Notes: generated by a model from the sequence alone, not told the origin. DNA of 64,000 bases from Eremophila alpestris peregrina (GCA_009792885.1 WMCF01000246.1:1-64000); one strand, 5' to 3'. Positions 34,990-46,652 are shown, counted from the first letter of the stretch. A program made the numbers and translations.

Positions 34990-35800
34990 TCATTACATCC
35001 CGTTAAGGGGACTCCCTGAGCACACGTGGAGCGAGCGACACAACGTGGGCAGGGAATGGGGACCCCAGCGCCACAGCAACAGGGACAGGGAAAGCTGGAA
35101 TGTGCTGGACCCCAATGTCACAGGAACAGAGGAGCCTAGCACAGGCAGGAAGAGCACTGGGACCCAAAGGGAACGGGAATGGGGACAAAGGAGCCCTATC
35201 CACGCAGGGGAGGGACTGGGGATGCCAATGGCATGGAAATGGGGACAAGGGACCCTGCACATGCAGGGAAGGGATTAGGAATGCCAATGCTGCAAAAACA
35301 GGGAGCAGGGAGCCAAGCGTGCACAGGTGGGGGACAAGGGACACCGCTGCCATAGGGATGGGGACACTGGCACACACAAGCAGGGGACCAAGGATCCTGA
35401 TGCAGCGGGGATATGGACTGGGAAACTCCCACAGGGAATCCCAATGCTATGGGGACAGAGACACACACTGCCACAGGGACAGGGGACCCTGACACACACA
35501 GGCAGGGGATTGAGCATGCCAATGTCTCACATATGGGGACCAGGGATCCCAGCACACACAGGCAAAGGACCCTGATAACGTGGGAATGGAGACTGGGAAC
35601 ACCGGTACATGCAGGAAGGAGTCTGAATATCCCAACGGCATGGAGACAGGGACCAGACACCCCAGTACACGCACACAGGGCACCAGGGACCCCATGAGGA
35701 CAAGAACTGGGGACTGCAGCACATGCAGGCAGGGGACTGGGGACTCCAGTGCCATGGTGACAGCTCACTCCCAGTGTGCCAGCACCGGGGACACCCCAGC
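34990..35800. repeat. Minisatellite of about 60-bp degenerate units
   Basis: Units of the form 'ggggacaggggaccctgacacacacaggcagggg' followed by 'atgccaatg' recur throughout, with 'gggacaagggaccctgcacatgcag' and 'gaccagggatcccagcacacac' as variants. It accounts for the long open frames in both directions. Confidence 0.8.
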
Positions 35801-36099
35801 AAGGGCTTTTTGGGACACAGACCTCAAGCACAACCATGTATCCCAGAGCTATCATGCCACCACTTTGCCATCCCCATTCCCAGTTGGGCCAGCAAAGCCC
35901 CTCAAAGGAAAAGCCAAAACGCTTGGGACACACACATTTTGCCTACCCCAGATCCCACTGCCTCCTCTTAGGAGTCACCTTTCCCCTTAATTACCTGCGA
36001 AAAAGAGTCCATGTCGGGCAATCCGAAAAACAAACCTCCTCACAGCTAATGAGGTGCCAAAGGCCAAGAGTGGGGCTCGTTTATGGGGCCACCGTAACA

Positions 36100-37600
36100 A
36101 CCTGCGAGGACTCTGCTCCGGCGCTGCCCAGCCCTTCCCAGCATGATGCAACCTTGGGGCCGCTCACTGCATCCCGGCACGGCGCCGAACCCACCGCCCC
36201 GGCACCTGCCACCGGCTCTATCTATGATTTCTTTTTTTTTTTTTTTTTTTTTGCACAGCATCCGCCGCTCCGGAGGCAGCTCCGGCGTTGGCGGGCGCAC
36301 GCGCCGGCGCATCCCCGGGTGCGAGATCCGAAGCATCCCCATCCCTGCGAAAACACGTGGTGCCAAAAGCCGCTCACCGCCGACTCCAAACTTCGGGGCC
36401 GGCCGCACGTTTTTGGCAACGCTCTCCCCCTGACCTCGGCGACGTCCCTTGGAGCCACCAGCATCCGCAGCCACTCGGATGCCAAAAGTGCCAAACCGCG
36501 CCGCTCTTGGCACTGGGATAACCAAAATCGCCGCCTGGGTGGGCGAGTGAGACGCCCCTGAGGAGGACCAGCTGCTTTTTCGGCCCACCTCCCTCGTGCC
36601 GTGACGAAAAGCCGGGGGGTGCCCGGGCAGGACCCCGGGTCCTCGTCACGGCGAGGGATGACAGCTGCCACCGGCCGGTGACGTCACGGTGACGTCACGG
36701 CGGGGAGCCTCATCGCCCTTGTTCGCATCACCCCGCCGCACCTCTGAGCTCAGCACATTTTGGGGTCGGCCGGCATCAGTTAATATAAATAATGATTAAT
36801 AAAGGCGAAAAGCACACGGGGGAATAACGGTGTGTGTGTGGGGGGGGGTGCACCTTACGACTTACCGCCCTCCCATCCCTATCCACCACCCCCCCTCTTC
36901 CCTCCCCCCCACGAAGCGATGCTGGAGGGAAAGGAAAGGGATAAAAGAAGGAAAACAGCCACAAAACGGGGGCGGGGGCGCGGGGCGTGTGTCCCTCCCC
37001 AGGCCCCGCCGCTTTGTCCTCGAGGCCCCGCGGGGCCGCCAACACCGCGGGGGGGGGGGGGCTTTAACCTCCCCCGCACCGCCCCGCAAAGCCGGGGCGG
37101 GATTGGGTTTTTTTGGGGGGGGAAGGTTTGGGGAGGTTCAGAGGGAGTGCTTTGGGGGGGAAGGGGTGCGCTTACCTCGCCGCTGCCCCCACGCTGCCCC
37201 CGCAGCCCCCGCCGGCCCCGCACGGCGCCGGCCCTCAGGAGGAAGCCATCTTGTCTCCCTCTCCTCCGCGCTCCCTCACCGCCGCCCCGCTGCAGCCGGG
37301 GGGGGGAATGAGCGCCGCATCCCTGCTCCCCCCCTCCTCCTCCTCCTCCTCCTCTTCTTCCCTCCTTCCTCCTCCTCCTCCTCCTTCCTCCTCCTTCTTC
37401 CTCCTCCTCCTCCTTTCCCCCCCACGCGCAGCCCCCCCCCCTTCCCCACGCAGTGGCACCGCCCGCCCGCTCCCTGCGCTGCGCAGGAGCGGGGACATGA
37501 GGGGGACACGGGGGGGGACGCGGGCACGGGGGACACGCGACCCCGCACAAAACGGGCTGAGGGGACCCCCAGAGCCCGGGAACTGCGCGATTGTGACCCC
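36100..37600. promoter_or_regulatory. TET3: CpG island with tandem CRE sites and a candidate TET3 first exon
   Basis: The block is very CpG-rich. Two perfect TGACGTCA sites lie at 36679-36686 and 36690-36697, 11 bases apart. On the minus strand a GTAAGC donor follows ...GGCGAG at 37176. Upstream of it, at about 37245, is the sequence GACAAGATGGCTTCCTCCTGA, a 4-codon upstream ORF. This fits a 5' UTR exon of TET3 spanning about 37176-37440. A 21-base T run lies at 36232-36252 and a (tcc)n tract at 37330-37420. The exon assignment is inference. Confidence 0.45.
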
Positions 37601-37900
37601 GGGACACTGAGGCGTCAGCCCACGCCAGGGGTGGGAGCACAGGACCCCCGGGGACATGAGGGGGGTTGTGGGGGGACGCAGTGGGGACACGGGGGGACAC
37701 TGGGGGGATCCGGGGAGAAACACGGGGGACAGGAGAGGGGGCACAGGAGGACACAGGGGGGAACACGAGGGCACAAGAGAGGGGACACTGGGGGAGAAAA
37801 GGAGGTCACACAGCAGGGACACAGGGGGGGACACAAGGTGGATGTGGGGACACGAGGGGGGTGCAGAGGCCACACAAGGGTGACATGGACAGGGACACAG
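37490..37900. repeat. G-rich repeat (gggggacacggggggacac)
   Basis: Runs of four to eight G separated by 'acac', 'aca' or 'acgag' recur for 400 bases. These are candidate G-quadruplex sequences on the plus strand. The 426-aa plus-strand open frame across 36.8-38.1 kb depends on this and on the CpG island, and resembles no known protein. Confidence 0.75.
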
Positions 37901-40900
37901 ACACGTGACCTTACTACCCCAAAATGGGGTCACAGGACCCCCAAACCCTGGTCATTGTGTCATTGTCCCCCCAGGAAACTGAGACATCAGCCCACACGGA
38001 GGGTGGGAGCAGCCAAAACTCCGACAGCAGCCAGGGGAGCCCCCAAAACGCTCTTTACACCCCCTTCGTCCAATATTTTCCTGCCATTAACCCCCTGGCA
38101 ACCTTGTTAATTTTTGTTCCTTAATTTGGGAACGTTAATTTGGCTGGGTTAAGTTGGGAACGTTGACCATTTGGGGCCCTCATCAGCTTGGGGACATCAT
38201 CAGCTTGGGGACATCACTAATCTGGGTCCCTTAAATTAATTTGGAGACATCAGACCTTTGAAACATTTAAATCCTTTTCCAAAAACATGCATGTTGTCCA
38301 ACTGCCGCATCTTCCCTAAAATCCCAGCCCTGCTGAAGAAAGAGGGGGATGCGGGCGTTTTCCCGTGGGAATTGGACAGCGAAAGGGTTAAGGTGGGGCT
38401 GGATCCTTGAAAAAGTCCTGGTGGAATTCAGCTCCAGCTTTTCCAAGCCCTGTTGGAGCTGGCAGGTCTCCCTGTGATGCACAGAAGTATTTTGGGGGAG
38501 GAGGAGAGAGGGAGAAGGAATAAGGGGGAAAAGGAAAGTGGATTCCCCCCCAAAACTTCTGGGCTTGGAGGTGATGCTCCTGGAAGAGTTTTCCAAGCCG
38601 ATTCTCCACTAAATCATCAGCAAAACGGCTACAAACTCAAAATTCCCAAAGTTTTCCTAGGAAAACTGCTTTCCAAAGGGATGTGAGGAGTCCATGAAAT
38701 GCCCACTGGGTTGGAGAAACCCGAGTCCAGGTGGAAGTGCAAGCACAGACTTGACATTCCCATCCCTGCAACATTCCCGGGAGCAATATTCCCTTTTTCT
38801 TCTGGAAAAGGCCACGCGTGAGCCAAGACCCCGCCGGGACCCGACCTTTGCTCCAAGCGACGCGAATCCCACGGGGATAAATGGGATCAGCCGGTGCCGG
38901 GAACTGGTTTTTCCCAAAATTTCCAGCCTCGCACGGCGGCGCCCGGGGTTGCAAACCCTCTTTGCCCGGGCCAGCTCGGCTCTGCCAGGCAAGAAGTCCC
39001 TGCAAAAAGCTCGGTGGGGATTTAATTCCGACAGACGCCTCTTCCCTCCCGTCCTCCTCCTCCACTCCGGCATCCGTCGGATTTGCTCCCGAGCCCTTTG
39101 AGCTGTTCACATCACAGCCAAGTCTGGAAATATTTCCATTTTCCAGGCACGGACACAGTGAGGATCCCCCCGGATTACCCGGGGACAGCCCCCAGCAGGC
39201 GGGTGGCGTCCTGCAGGTGACACCGGCGTGTGCCGAATGAAAACGAGCCAAACCCCAGCCCGTCCTTCATCCCATCCATCAGCCCGATGCTTTTTTTGGA
39301 GATGCCAGGCACGTTTTGGGGCAATTTCACGCTGGTGGGGAAAAAAATCCTACCTTAACCCTCTAGGGAAAGCTTCGGAGATGGACAAATTTAGTAACTT
39401 TTATTAGTAATGCTTTAAATGAGATTATCCCTAATCGCCAACGCTCGGCCCCGAGCCTGGCTGCCAAATTCAGTTAGGGGCTCTAATTTCGAGGATGAAC
39501 GCGAATTTTCGAACGCCGGGGAATGCCCCAGGGACGTGCCAGGGACACCTTGAGCTACACCACGTCCCATCCCCGCCACCCAACAAAGCGGTTTTGGGGG
39601 CCTGGTGTGCCCATTCCTGCTGGGAATGGGGTTTCTGTGGGGTTTATTTTAGGGTTTGTTCCCCGAAGCTGAGTGGGACAGGTCGGAGCATCCTTCCCTC
39701 GGTTGGGGCGGACACCGGCGGCTCCCGGCGCGGAGCGGGGCCGTGCAGCGCTAATGAGCGGCTTCCCAAGACGTTGATTAGTTATGCAAATGAATGGGAA
39801 AGACACCCAGAGCCGCCTGGGAAGGCAGAAGAGGGTCTGACAGAGCCGCGCCATGGGAGCAGAGCTACACCTTGACCTCTGATATCTTCATCCTCGTCTT
39901 CCACCTCTCCCAGACCCTCACGGATGGAGACACAGCCGGAAATCAGCCCCCAAGGGGACAACAGGAGCTCCAGCCAGAGCTGCGAGGGCAGAGCCGGCTC
40001 TCCCGGGCCTGGCCGAGCAGGAGGAACTGGTGGAACTGGTGCTGGGAAGGGGCTGGCTGCCCGGCCGGCCCCGGCTGCCAAAACCACCCCGGGAGAGACG
40101 GCGGGACGTGGGAATTGCGGCACACCCTGGCCTGGCCACCGGCACCATCCCCGGCTCCTGGGGATCCCACCGCTGCCCGCCCTGCCCCCAGCAGCACCCT
40201 AAGAAATCATCTTTCCCCCCATATCCTGCCTGCAAAAGTGCCACGGACAAACCCTCGCCGTCAGTTTTCACCGGCGTTTTGCCAAGGGCAAAGTCCTTCC
40301 CCTGCCTCGCCAAGCCACCTGTGCCAACGTCCCCACCACCCCATCCCACCCTCCCACAGCCATTCCAAGGGAAAAACCCGCTGGATACAGCTCAGAGATG
40401 GGCGCAAGGGCAGCCGATCACCCCCCAGTACCACAAACATAAGCAAAGCCGATTTTTTTTTTTTGGGGGGGGGGGAAAGCACCAAAAATCAACGCCAAGC
40501 AGATGTTTCTCCCTCCCAGGTTGGAGACCCCCCCAGCTGGAGCAGCACCCCCTTTTTTCCTGGCTCTTGCGTGGGCACAAAATGCGAGATCCCGGTTACA
40601 ACCACCCCGGCCGGTAAAACCAGAAGTGCCGAAGGAAAGCGTTGGAATTTTTGGGTGAAGAAAATGCTGCAACTTGTTAGCTCCGAGATGCTCCCCCCGG
40701 GCACGGCTCTGCCTTCCCCTTCCTTGCCACCCCCTTCTTTTTGGGGAAACCCCCCCGACGGCACTCGGGTGGGTTTCATGCAGCGTTTTGCTCTTTAAAG
40801 CCAGGAAATTTCAAGGAATTCGGTTTAAAGGTGGGTTTTGTTCCACCCATCCCGCGGCGCTGTTTTGGGGATGCCCCAGGGACGAGCTGAATTTTTTTTT

Positions 40901-41631
40901 TGAAGGGGGGTGGGGGTTTAAAGCATCAAAGTGGCCTTTAAAGCAGCAGAAAGTCCCATTTCCCACGGAAATACCCTTTAAAAAACAAACCCATCCGCCA
41001 GCCAAGGAGGGGCTTTCCCTGCCCACCCCGACGAGCTCCCCCCAAGTCACGGTGACGTTACAAAGGGGCCACAAATCACCCCGAAAAGGTGGAGGTGTGG
41101 GGATGAAAGGGGGGACGGATGGGTTTGGGGGAGCCGAGGATCGCTCACCTCCCTGCGGAGCCCCTCGTGCCTCTCCATCCCGGGGGGCAGCGTTAGATTT
41201 CGGGGCTCCCCCCCGCTGGGGGGGCGGCTGGCCCGGGCTGGCAGAGCCCCCTGCCCGGCACCAGGGACATCCCGGGGTCACCGTGTCCCCCGCCCTGGGA
41301 ACACCGCGGAGTTCTGCGGGGACCGAGCCGGGCGAAGCCGCGAGTCACCCCGACTTTTAATTTCCACACCGATTCCACCCCGGGGAGGCGGCCCCGCCGT
41401 CTCCCCACCTCTCCTGCCCCCGAGCACCCTCCAAAACCGGGGTGCTGCCTCCCCGCTTTTAATCCCACCCCTTATTTCTTCCAACCCCATTTTCCTTTTC
41501 TCCTTTTTTCTCCCCCTCAAACCCGCGCGGCTTCGCACAACTTCACAACTTCAGCCGCGCACCGGCAACTTTCCACCTCCCCCGCTCCCCACTCCCCAAA
41601 TTTAGACAGAAAAGAGTTTACCGGAAAAAAA

Positions 41632-42000
41632 AAAAAGGGGTCCGGCCCCCCCCTTGGGAACGGGGGGCTGCGGGGGCTCTGCCCTGGGCTGAGCGCACTC
41701 CCGGCGGCGGGGGACAGCGGGGACCCCAGCGGGGCTGGCGGGCGGCTCTGGATGTCGCCGGCACCCCGAGGGGACCCGCGGAGCTGCCGCACGTTGCTGC
41801 TGCTGCCGCTCCTGCTCTGCTGCTTCCTTTGTTCTGCAGCGCCCGCTCGGGGGGACCCGCCGGGCGGCCGGGGGACTCCGGCCCAGCGCCCGCAGCCGCC
41901 CCCCGCCTGCCCCCGCGCTCGGGGGGCACCCGGAGCCTTCGGGATAACGGGGAGGGGGCGCGGGGGTGCGCCCCGGAGCTGCCGAGGGGTTTGGGGGAAG
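41632..42000 (-). promoter_or_regulatory. CpG island, possible distal TET3 first exon
   Basis: A dense CpG island reads on the minus strand into TTCCG followed by GTAAAC (donor G at 41631). It lies about 1 kb beyond the DGUOK stop and is the most distal place a TET3 first exon could start. The plus strand of the same island has an ORF with a signal-peptide-like start (see findings). Confidence 0.3.
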
Positions 42001-42084
42001 TGGGGGTGGGAGTTGCGTGGGGCGATTTTGTTGTGGGGTTGGTGGGTGTGGGGATTGTTGCCGCAGGGTCGCTGAGTGCGGGGG

Positions 42085-42470
42085 TGCACCGGGTTGTTTT
42101 TATAGGATTGTCGGGGGGGAGGGAGTGTGTTGCACCACCCTGTTGGCTTTGTAGGGCCGTCAGCTGTGACTGACTCCTCTGCTGTTGTTTTTGTAGGGTC
42201 GTTAGCAGGGTCTGTGCAGGTCTCGTTCTGTTGTTATTGTAGGGTCTCCGGAGAAAATCCCAGGGGGTGGCAGCCCGGCTCCTGTGCCCCTCCTCGGCCC
42301 ATATCCTGTTCCACTGCCCCCCAACCCTACCGCAGATGCCCCCACTCCCTGCCCCATATCCCACCCCACAGCCTCCCAAATCACCACCCCAATCCCGCCC
42401 CCCATGGCAATACCCGCCCCCCCCTTCCTGTGGGGCAGCTGCCCCACCTGTGTTTATGTAGGGTCTCACA
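42085..42470. repeat. Degenerate repeat (gttgtttttgtagggtc)
   Basis: 'ttgtttttataggattgtcg', 'ttggctttgtagggccgtc', 'ttgtttttgtagggtcgtt', 'ttgttattgtagggtctcc' and 'tgtttatgtagggtctca' occur at intervals, indicating an old tandem repeat. Confidence 0.65.
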
Positions 42471-43020
42471 ATCCCCCCCGCCCTGCTAAAGGCCGAGCAC
42501 CATCCCCCACCCCCTCTGAGGTGCTAAATCCCCTTGGTTTTCCCCCAAATCCAGCCCAGCCTGACCCACACCAGGCAGAACCCCAGGGCACTGTCATCCC
42601 TCCGTCACAACACCCCCAAACCGGGGGGATTATGTCCCCCCGTGTCCCCCCTAGAGCCACCCCGACCCTCCACACCCCTGGTTTGAGACACGGAGCAGCT
42701 CCATAGTGATTTGATCTTAATTTAAGGGGAAAAAAATTAGATACAAAATATGGAGGTTGGGAGTCACTTAAACATGGAGACTTTCCATCGGAATTCAACC
42801 AGTGCATGAAATCCACCTCAGGGAGCGTCCCCAGCTGGGGATTCCTAAAGATGGGGAGCGGATCATGGCAAGGACCTGGTCCCCTGAGCACGGGGAGCAC
42901 CCCTGCCCCCCAAAACTCCTTACACGGCTCTGAGGATCCACCTCAAATCTACCCCTGGCCCAGGACAAATGGGCTGAGGAGGCAGCTGGGACCTGTCCCT
43001 TATCCTTGGGATCAGGATCT

Positions 43021-45841
43021 TCAGGCAGAGGCTGCCCCTTCCCCAGCTCCGAGAGGGTCAGGATGTGATGGCAAAGTGTCAGTTCTGAGAGATGTCACAA
43101 AGGCCTCCACCTGCAAGGACAACCTCAGTGAAGGGGTGGCACTGGGATGGCACCAGGATGGCACTGGGATGGTGTGGGAATGCACTGGGGCAGCATCAGG
43201 ATGGCCCTGGGACAGCTGAGGTTTAAACCACCTCGGACTCACACTATGGAAATTATTTTGTCCAAGGGCAACAGAACAGAGGTGGAGCCTCAGAGCCAGT
43301 GTGGCTCTGACAGCACCAGGAAGCCACCAGACTGTGCCACCCACCTGTGCCATGAGGACGCCCTGCACAGCCACGTCGTGCTCAAAGTCCCTGTCCACAT
43401 CCAGCACCAGGACGGGCGCCCTCTGCGCATCCGCAAAGTGGATCCTGCCAGAGGGAGGGAGGGATGAAAGCCCCCAAATAATCACCCCCGAACCAGGGGG
43501 TCACCCCACAGCTGGGCACGGATTGGGACTTACTCTGTGGTCCTGTCCACCAGCCAGTGCTCATGCTGGGCGTGGAGCTGCTGCAGGTACCCCAATTGGA
43601 TCCCGCCCTCCTCGCTCCTCGCCCTTCGCCGCAGCCGCTCCAAGCACGTCTGGGGGAGAACGGGAGTGACAGGAGGATAACAGGATGCAGGAAAACAGGG
43701 GGTCAGTGGCAGGGAAGGAATGTGGGAAGCATGAACCCAGGAGATGCTGCAGCCCTTCTCCTTAAAACCCACCCTGGGATCCATGGCAAAACTCCCACCC
43801 ACATTCCCATGGGGAGAGAAGCAGGCCTTGCTCCTCCAGGGTGGTGATTTATGGTGAAAGCCCAACAGTTTGGCAATTCTACCGGGATTCAGGTGGACCT
43901 GGAGGCCTCCTGCACCCGGCACCCACCTGGGGCCTGGCCTGCAGGTAGAGGAAGCCGTGCAGGGCGGCACGGGGCCCCAGGTGCCGCAGCAGGAAGTCAT
44001 GCCAGTCCTGGTAAATGGCCCATTCCAGGGGCTGCAGGTGCCCGGCCTCAAAGAGGTTCTTGGCAAAGACGTACCTGAGAAGGGATGGAGAGAGGGGACC
44101 AGGCAGCTCCATCACCCCCCATGCTCAGATGGCTTCATAGTGATTTTGTTTCTGACTTATTTTTGCACCGATGAGGAACTGCAGCTGGTTAAATCCCTAA
44201 TGTGGGGCACTTGCAGCGTCCACTGAGCCTGGCATCACCCAAAGGGCTTCATGCTGCCACCGGACACAGGTGAGGATGGGGCAGCCCCCAAATTACCCCA
44301 AAATCCCATTCCTGTAATTAAGCATCACTTTGGGTGTCACTTGGGACAGAGGCTCTGCTCACACTGAGGAGCCAACATCACAACCCAGCTGCTGTGGATG
44401 ATCCCAATCCCATCCAATCCCTTCATCCCTCTTTTTGGGGTGCTGGGTACCTGTCACTGAACACAGAGCGCTCAAAGACCCTCACAGGCTGGGGGGTCTC
44501 AGGGGGCCCCTCGTCCGGTGGCTCCAGCATCGCCTTCAGCCGGCTGATGCAGGAGAAGGTCTGGAAGGTGTAGGACCAGCGAGCTGGCTCCTGGTACATC
44601 ATCTGCAGCAGGTTGGCAGAGCCCACAGACGCCTGCAGAGGGACGGTGGGGGATGAGGGGGTGCCGAGGTGGCGCTGATGGAGCCGGGGTGTGACCGGAA
44701 TCGCCGTTACCTGGGCAGTGCCACCGGCTGGCACCTTGCGCCACTGTGCCACGGGCTCTGTCACCAGGTGCCACTGTGGGAAGGTGGCACCCAGCAGCTT
44801 CAGGAAGGTCGATTTCCCCACGGCTGCAGGGGTGGAGGTAGAGCAGGGTGAGCCTGGGTGTCCCCCCTGTCCCGGCTCCTGGGGATGTGGGGTGAGCCTG
44901 GGTGTCCCCCAGCTCTAGACTCTGGGAATGTGGGGTGTCCCCCCACCAAATCCCAGAAACATGGGGTGAGCCTGGGTGTCACCCCGCCCACTCCAAGCCC
45001 AGTAACACAGGGTAAACCTGAGTGTCACCCTTCTCCAAATCCCGGGATCCCGAAGTGAGCCTGGGTGTCCATCCCTGCTTCCAGGAATGTGGGGTGAGCC
45101 TGAGTGTGCTCCCATTCCAGTGCTTGGGAACCTGGGATGAGCCCTCCCTGCTCCGGCTCCCAGGAACACGGGGTGAGTCTGGGTGTCCCTCCATGCCAAA
45201 TCTCAGAAATATTGGGGTGAGCCCGGGGTTTCCCCACTGTGGCTACTGGGAACACGGGGTAAATCTGGGGGTCTCTGTTCCTGGCTCCTGGGAATGTGGG
45301 GTGAGCCTGGATGTCCCCCTCTTCTGGCTTCCAGAAACACGGGGTGAGCTTAAGCCCCCCCACCCTGGCTCCTGGGAACGTGGGGTGAGCCTGGGTGACT
45401 CCAGTCAGACTCCCGGGAGCCTGGGGTGAGCTTGGGGGTCCCCCCCATCCCGGCTCCCGGGAACGTGGGGTGAGCCTGGGTGACTCCAGTCAGACTCCCG
45501 GGAGCCTGGGGTGAGCTTGGGGGTCCCCCCCATCCCGGCTCCCGGGAACGTGGGGTGAGCCTGGGTGTCCCTCACCCAGGGGCAGCCTTTGTGTCCCGCC
45601 TCCCAAATCCCAGGAGGTCGGGGTTTTAGGGTGCCCCCCACAGCAGTGATAATTAAGCTAATTACAGACATTAACTCGCACCCCGGGGTGCTCCAGCCTG
45701 CGCCGCCCCCCTTCCATCGCACTCCAAATCCTCCGCTCCTCCCGCCCCGCGGGCCCCGCCGCTCCCGCTGTCCCCAGTGTCCCCCCCGGTACCGATGTTC
45801 CCCTCCAGGGCCAGGCGCAGGGCGGCCCCGCACCGCCCCAT
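43021..45841 (-). CDS. DGUOK: DGUOK, mitochondrial deoxyguanosine kinase (7 exons, 265 aa, complete)
   Basis: DGUOK phosphorylates purine deoxynucleosides in the mitochondrial matrix, supplying dGTP and dATP for mtDNA. Exons (minus) are 45841-45793, 44823-44711, 44632-44451, 44074-43927, 43649-43534, 43444-43345 and 43110-43021. Phases join to 266 codons. The P-loop GNIAVGKST is split by the first intron. Other family marks are EPVAQW, the ERSVFSDRY motif, QDWHDFLL and the lid RARSEEGGI. Human DGUOK is 277 aa. The difference is at the N-terminus: here only MGRCGAALRLAL precedes EGNIAVGKS, so the mitochondrial presequence is very short or an upstream start exists. The C-terminus PLGAGEGAASA differs from mammals. 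I saw no canonical polyadenylation signal close to the stop. Confidence 0.93.
44860..45575. repeat. Minisatellite in DGUOK intron 1, including an exact 85-bp repeat
   Basis: Units of 'gggaacgtggggtgagcctgggtgtccc' type recur every 55-60 bases. Near the DGUOK first exon the array is more recent. The 85-bp block starting at 45376 recurs at 45461, and a third partial copy begins at 45546. I see no mismatch between the first two full copies. Confidence 0.9.
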
Positions 45842-46030
45842 CCCGCCGCCGCTTCCGCCTTCTCGCGTCATATGCTAATGAGATGGTAATCAGCAGCGCG
45901 CGCCACCGCCCCGTGACGTCAACGCGCGGGAAGTGGGCGGGGGGAGAAGGCGGGGAGGGGCGGAAACAGCGGGGGGCGCGGAACGGAGGGGGGGGCTGGG
46001 GGCGATATGGTAATTTATGCAAATGAGACG
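45842..46030 (-). promoter_or_regulatory. DGUOK: DGUOK promoter with CRE and octamer-like sites
   Basis: CpG-rich sequence upstream of the DGUOK ATG contains a perfect TGACGTCA at 45914-45921. A perfect ATGCAAAT octamer lies at 46017-46024, with a related atgctaatgag at about 45872-45882. No TATA box is evident. Confidence 0.55.
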
Positions 46031-46109
46031 CTGTCCACAGCACGCCCAGGCCATCCGGGGGGCAGGGGAGAGAGGGTGGGGCACGAAAAGGAGGGTCGGG
46101 GGCGCGAAC

Positions 46110-46560
46110 ACAGGGTCAAGGGCATCAAAGTGGGGTTGGGGTCACCAAAACGACATTGGGGTCTCCAAAACCACATTTGGGATCACCATCATGGGGCCAA
46201 GGACATCAGCATGGGGTTGGGGTCACCAAAATAACATTGGGGTCTCCCCACAGCGGGCTGGGGTCAAGGGCATGGACATGTGGTTGAGGTCCCCAATGTG
46301 GGATTGGGGTCACCAGCTCAGGGTTGGGGGCATTGAAATGGGGTTGGATGCTTCCCCTGAGGGTGGCATCAATGTGGGGTGGGGGACACCACTGTGAGAC
46401 TGAGGGTATCAATGGCCGGAGGCATCAGCAAAGGGTCAGGGGCACCAACACAGCTTTGGGGTCACCAGCATGGGGTTGAGGGCATTGCCATGGGGTTGGG
46501 GGCATCAAGGCACAGTCGAGGCCATCAGCAGGACATGGGCACCAATGTGAGATCAGGGCT
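46110..46560. repeat. Minisatellite between DGUOK and the ACTG2 3' end
   Basis: Units of 'ggggtcaccaaaatgacattg' type recur at about 30 bases ('ggggttggggtcaccaaaac', 'gggtctccaaaaccacattt', 'ggggttgggggcatcaa'). The array ends shortly before the ACTG2 polyadenylation site. Confidence 0.8.
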
Positions 46561-46652
46561 CCCCCACCTTTCCCCCCATCACCCTTAGTCCCCCCCAGCC
46601 CCTCCCACCCCCAGATCTCCCAGGAAAGATGCAGAGCTTGGAGAAAAGGCTT

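Larger units (their letters stand above)
25502..42700 (-). other. TET3 5' intronic / upstream region, no protein-coding exon recognised
   Basis: Between the first clear TET3 coding exon and DGUOK I find no conserved coding exon. In particular no Cys-rich CXXC zinc-finger exon is readable on the minus strand. The interval holds CpG islands (28.0-28.45, 36.1-37.6, 41.0-42.0 kb), candidate 5' UTR exons with good donors, microsatellites, several minisatellites and a polypurine tract, listed separately. The remaining stretches (25.5-27.3, 29.5-30.9, 32.2-34.9, 38.0-40.9 kb) show nothing I can name. Confidence 0.55.

Noticed and set aside
34990..35990. Long open frames on both strands that look like a repetitive protein
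   Set aside because: They follow a minisatellite of about 60 bp and carry no splice or start context.
36830..38110. 426-codon plus-strand open frame
   Set aside because: It is generated by a CpG island and a G-rich repeat, with low-complexity Pro/Ser/Gly composition and no family resemblance.
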